Shown piece by piece: positions 62,109-64,000 of a stretch of 64,000 nt of DNA. The notes beneath the pieces are model-generated. The model saw only the letters and a program-made list of their open reading frames with translations. It did not search any database and was not told where the DNA came from. Made by a program: the position numbers and the translations under genes. The stretch lies in NCBI GenBank assembly GCA_003640385.1, contig RCAB01000117.1, positions 1 to 64,000 on the forward strand, given 5' to 3'. Numbering within the stretch: position 1 is the first letter of the stretch; each line of letters opens with the position of its first letter. This DNA is from Setaria digitata (lineage: Eukaryota > Nematoda > Chromadorea > Rhabditida > Setariidae).

Positions 62109-64000
62109 TATTGCTTCTCTGTAAGGTTCAAGCCAACTATTACTGTGAAATTACCCGCGGTAGCAAGCTCTTCGAAGCAGTAATACACTCTCCACAGGAT
62201 ATCAAACCAACGATCAAGGCAGTTAAGGCTGCAATAAAGTGCATCAGCAGTTAAGCTTAACACCAAATAGTTAAAAAACGCAGTAAAAAACGTTAGTGTA
62301 CTGGCCTAACTGACTGTTCTTTTTTTTCTCCTCCTTGGCTGCAAATCATTACTTGACCACAACGTGAAAATGGTTCCGACTAACCAACTTGATTCAAATC
62401 CAATAATTTAAAATTGCCGCCTGTTAAATTTCTCTCGTCAAGGAAAGTAGTCTCGATTTATAACTGTTCCAGTCAGTCAGAAACCGCTACAACCATGAAT
62501 GAGTACCAATGGAACATTTTGAAGAGAAAAAGGAAGATTGAGAACCGTTTGCTGTCGCATCTTGGCGTATATTATTACACAGTGAATTAAAACACAGAAT
62601 GAGAAAGATGATAAAAAAACCCTTGACTCACATGGAAAGAGAACAGTTAAGTTTCCATATGAGGATCGACTTATATAACGATTTGGTCGTAGGGAAAATG
62701 GAAAAGTAACAGAGAGGACCAGCAATATTCATGAGCAGCGGCCTTCATCCGTTATAACGGGTCATATAATTTGTATATCATTAACAGATATTTTGAAACA
62801 AAAAGCCATTATCATCTGAACTTGTTTAACATTTTAGCCCTTCCTAAATCGTAACTGATTGAAGCACAACGTTATTCCTTACAAGTATGGAAAAAAATTA
62901 ACAGTGTAAAGGTAATATAAGTCATAAAGAGGGCTTTACGAGTTCTGTTTTGTAAGCTTCAAAAAAATAAATGCTTATAGCGCACGGGAGGACCGGTAAT
63001 TAATCCAGTGGCCTAAAGTATGCAGTATGCTGCAGGGCGTCATCAAAATGTTCTAAGTCATCAGCTGGATTGTACCCCCGTCCCTTTAAATTTAAATACA
63101 TAAATAAATGAACACATAATGAATGAGTAATGGAGACAATAGTTGTGTTTAAAGATAAAAAAAATTGCCGAACACGCACCATATATTTAGAAAAAGAACA
63201 AATTGCGAAATGCAACAGGACATCGCTAACTGTTGCGCAGCGAGGATAAGAAGAGGTCAAGAAGGATACAGTGGGTCACCATGGGTTACATGAAAATTTA
63301 AACGATAAAATACAAGACTTCTCACCAAATTTGGTTCAATAAGTATCAATGACAAGTTTGTTGAATAAATATAAGTGTGACATTTCGATCACCTCACCTT
63401 CTGAATTTTAAGAACTGTCGCTTATGTGAGTGAATATTGCAACGAATCCATTCTCATTTAACTATGTGGCTTTAATACTTTTCTGAAGACAATTTTGAGA
63501 AACTCTTTACTTAGAAGCTAAATAAATACTCAATCTTTACATGGAAATCCTTTAATTGATATATTCTATTGAAAAAAAAAAGAAAAAAAAAAAGAAAAAA
63601 GAAAAAAAAGAAAAAAAAACAACGTGTTAATGACGTTAATAAAAAAAACAATGAACTTATTGGTATTTATAATATTTAAAAACGCAAACCTTGGTTAAGA
63701 AATTTGAAGACTTGGCATTACAACATCGCTTCGTTTCATTCTGCTTTTAATTACAAAAAAGTTTTTAACAAGCTACGTTCTATTCATCCATTTCTTGAAC
63801 AACAATCTTCAAATTTTGTTTTCGAATCTTAATAACCTTTTTTTTGCAATGAATTACAGGAAAGTTTCCTTTACAGATCTTGGTAGAAAACCCTTCTTAC
63901 AATAAGGTATCTAACAGAAATACGAATGTAGCCTGAGGAAGCACGACATGCAACAACAAAGTATCGAGTTATTCTCAACACAGTAATGAGGAAAAACTAT
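62109..64000. other. Region upstream of the SOX gene
   Basis: Probable SOX promoter and 5' region. Plus frames at 61748-62017 and 62063-62254 overlap SOX exon 1 on the opposite strand and are shadows. Nothing else is recognisable apart from the A/G-rich tract. Confidence 0.5.
63571..63619. repeat. Polypurine A/G tract
   Basis: Forty-nine consecutive purines made of A runs punctuated by single G residues. A low-complexity tract upstream of the SOX gene. Confidence 0.95.

Overview
The window reads as nuclear DNA of a nematode. It is AT-rich, its genes are broken into short exons by introns of tens to hundreds of bases (some over 1 kb), splice sites follow the GT...(T/A)TTNCAG pattern, and the proteins are animal regulators. 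I did not identify the species. A filarial or other spirurid worm is a plausible guess from composition and spacing only. I found no rRNA, tRNA, CRISPR array, phage or bacterial operon.

Layout, left to right. A 12-exon poly-C2H2 zinc-finger gene resembling ZNF423/ZNF521 runs on the minus strand at 1.5-6.3 kb. A CD151-type tetraspanin (minus) follows at 7.8-9.95 kb. The mitochondrial translation GTPase GUF1 (EF4/LepA, minus, 15 exons) occupies 11.5-15.8 kb. An unrecognised, probably helical protein (minus) lies at 16.9-18.9 kb. The FYVE protein LST-2/ZFYVE28 (plus, 13 exons found, tiny 5' coding exon missing) spans 21.1-25.7 kb. A p55-type MAGUK with PDZ, SH3 and guanylate-kinase-like domains (minus) spans 29.8-34.8 kb. 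A possible 42-residue two-exon ORF (minus) sits at 36.0-36.1 kb. The NRBP1 pseudokinase (minus, 13 exons) covers 40.1-44.9 kb. A ferrochelatase-like gene (minus, 6 exons) covers 49.0-51.9 kb. A group C SOX factor (minus, 8 exons; SEM-2 type) covers 58.6-62.1 kb. The remaining stretches are AT-rich and hold simple repeats plus one clear GC/CpG-rich segment near 47.5-47.75 kb.

The exon models were built by hand from reading frame, splice phase and family similarity. Seven models close exactly in frame from ATG to stop: zinc finger 556 aa, tetraspanin 285, GUF1 659, MAGUK 512, NRBP1 606, ferrochelatase-like 428 and SOX 522. The unknown gene also closes (374 aa), but only with a weak donor. These are ordinary dispersed animal genes, not an operon. 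EGFR-signal damping (LST-2), apical polarity scaffolding (MAGUK), cell-fate control (SOX, zinc finger) and pseudokinase signalling (NRBP1) may meet in development but share no obvious local regulation.

The most interesting item is the ferrochelatase-like protein. All four cysteines that hold the [2Fe-2S] cluster in animal ferrochelatase are present at the right spacing, while the two active-site histidines are replaced. It looks like a cluster-binding protein that has lost ferrochelatase activity, in a lineage generally unable to make heme. Other points are GC-AG introns in two genes, an N-terminal NuRD-recruitment-like motif split across tiny exons in the zinc-finger gene, and a 53-bp duplication across an ambiguous base that looks like an assembly error.
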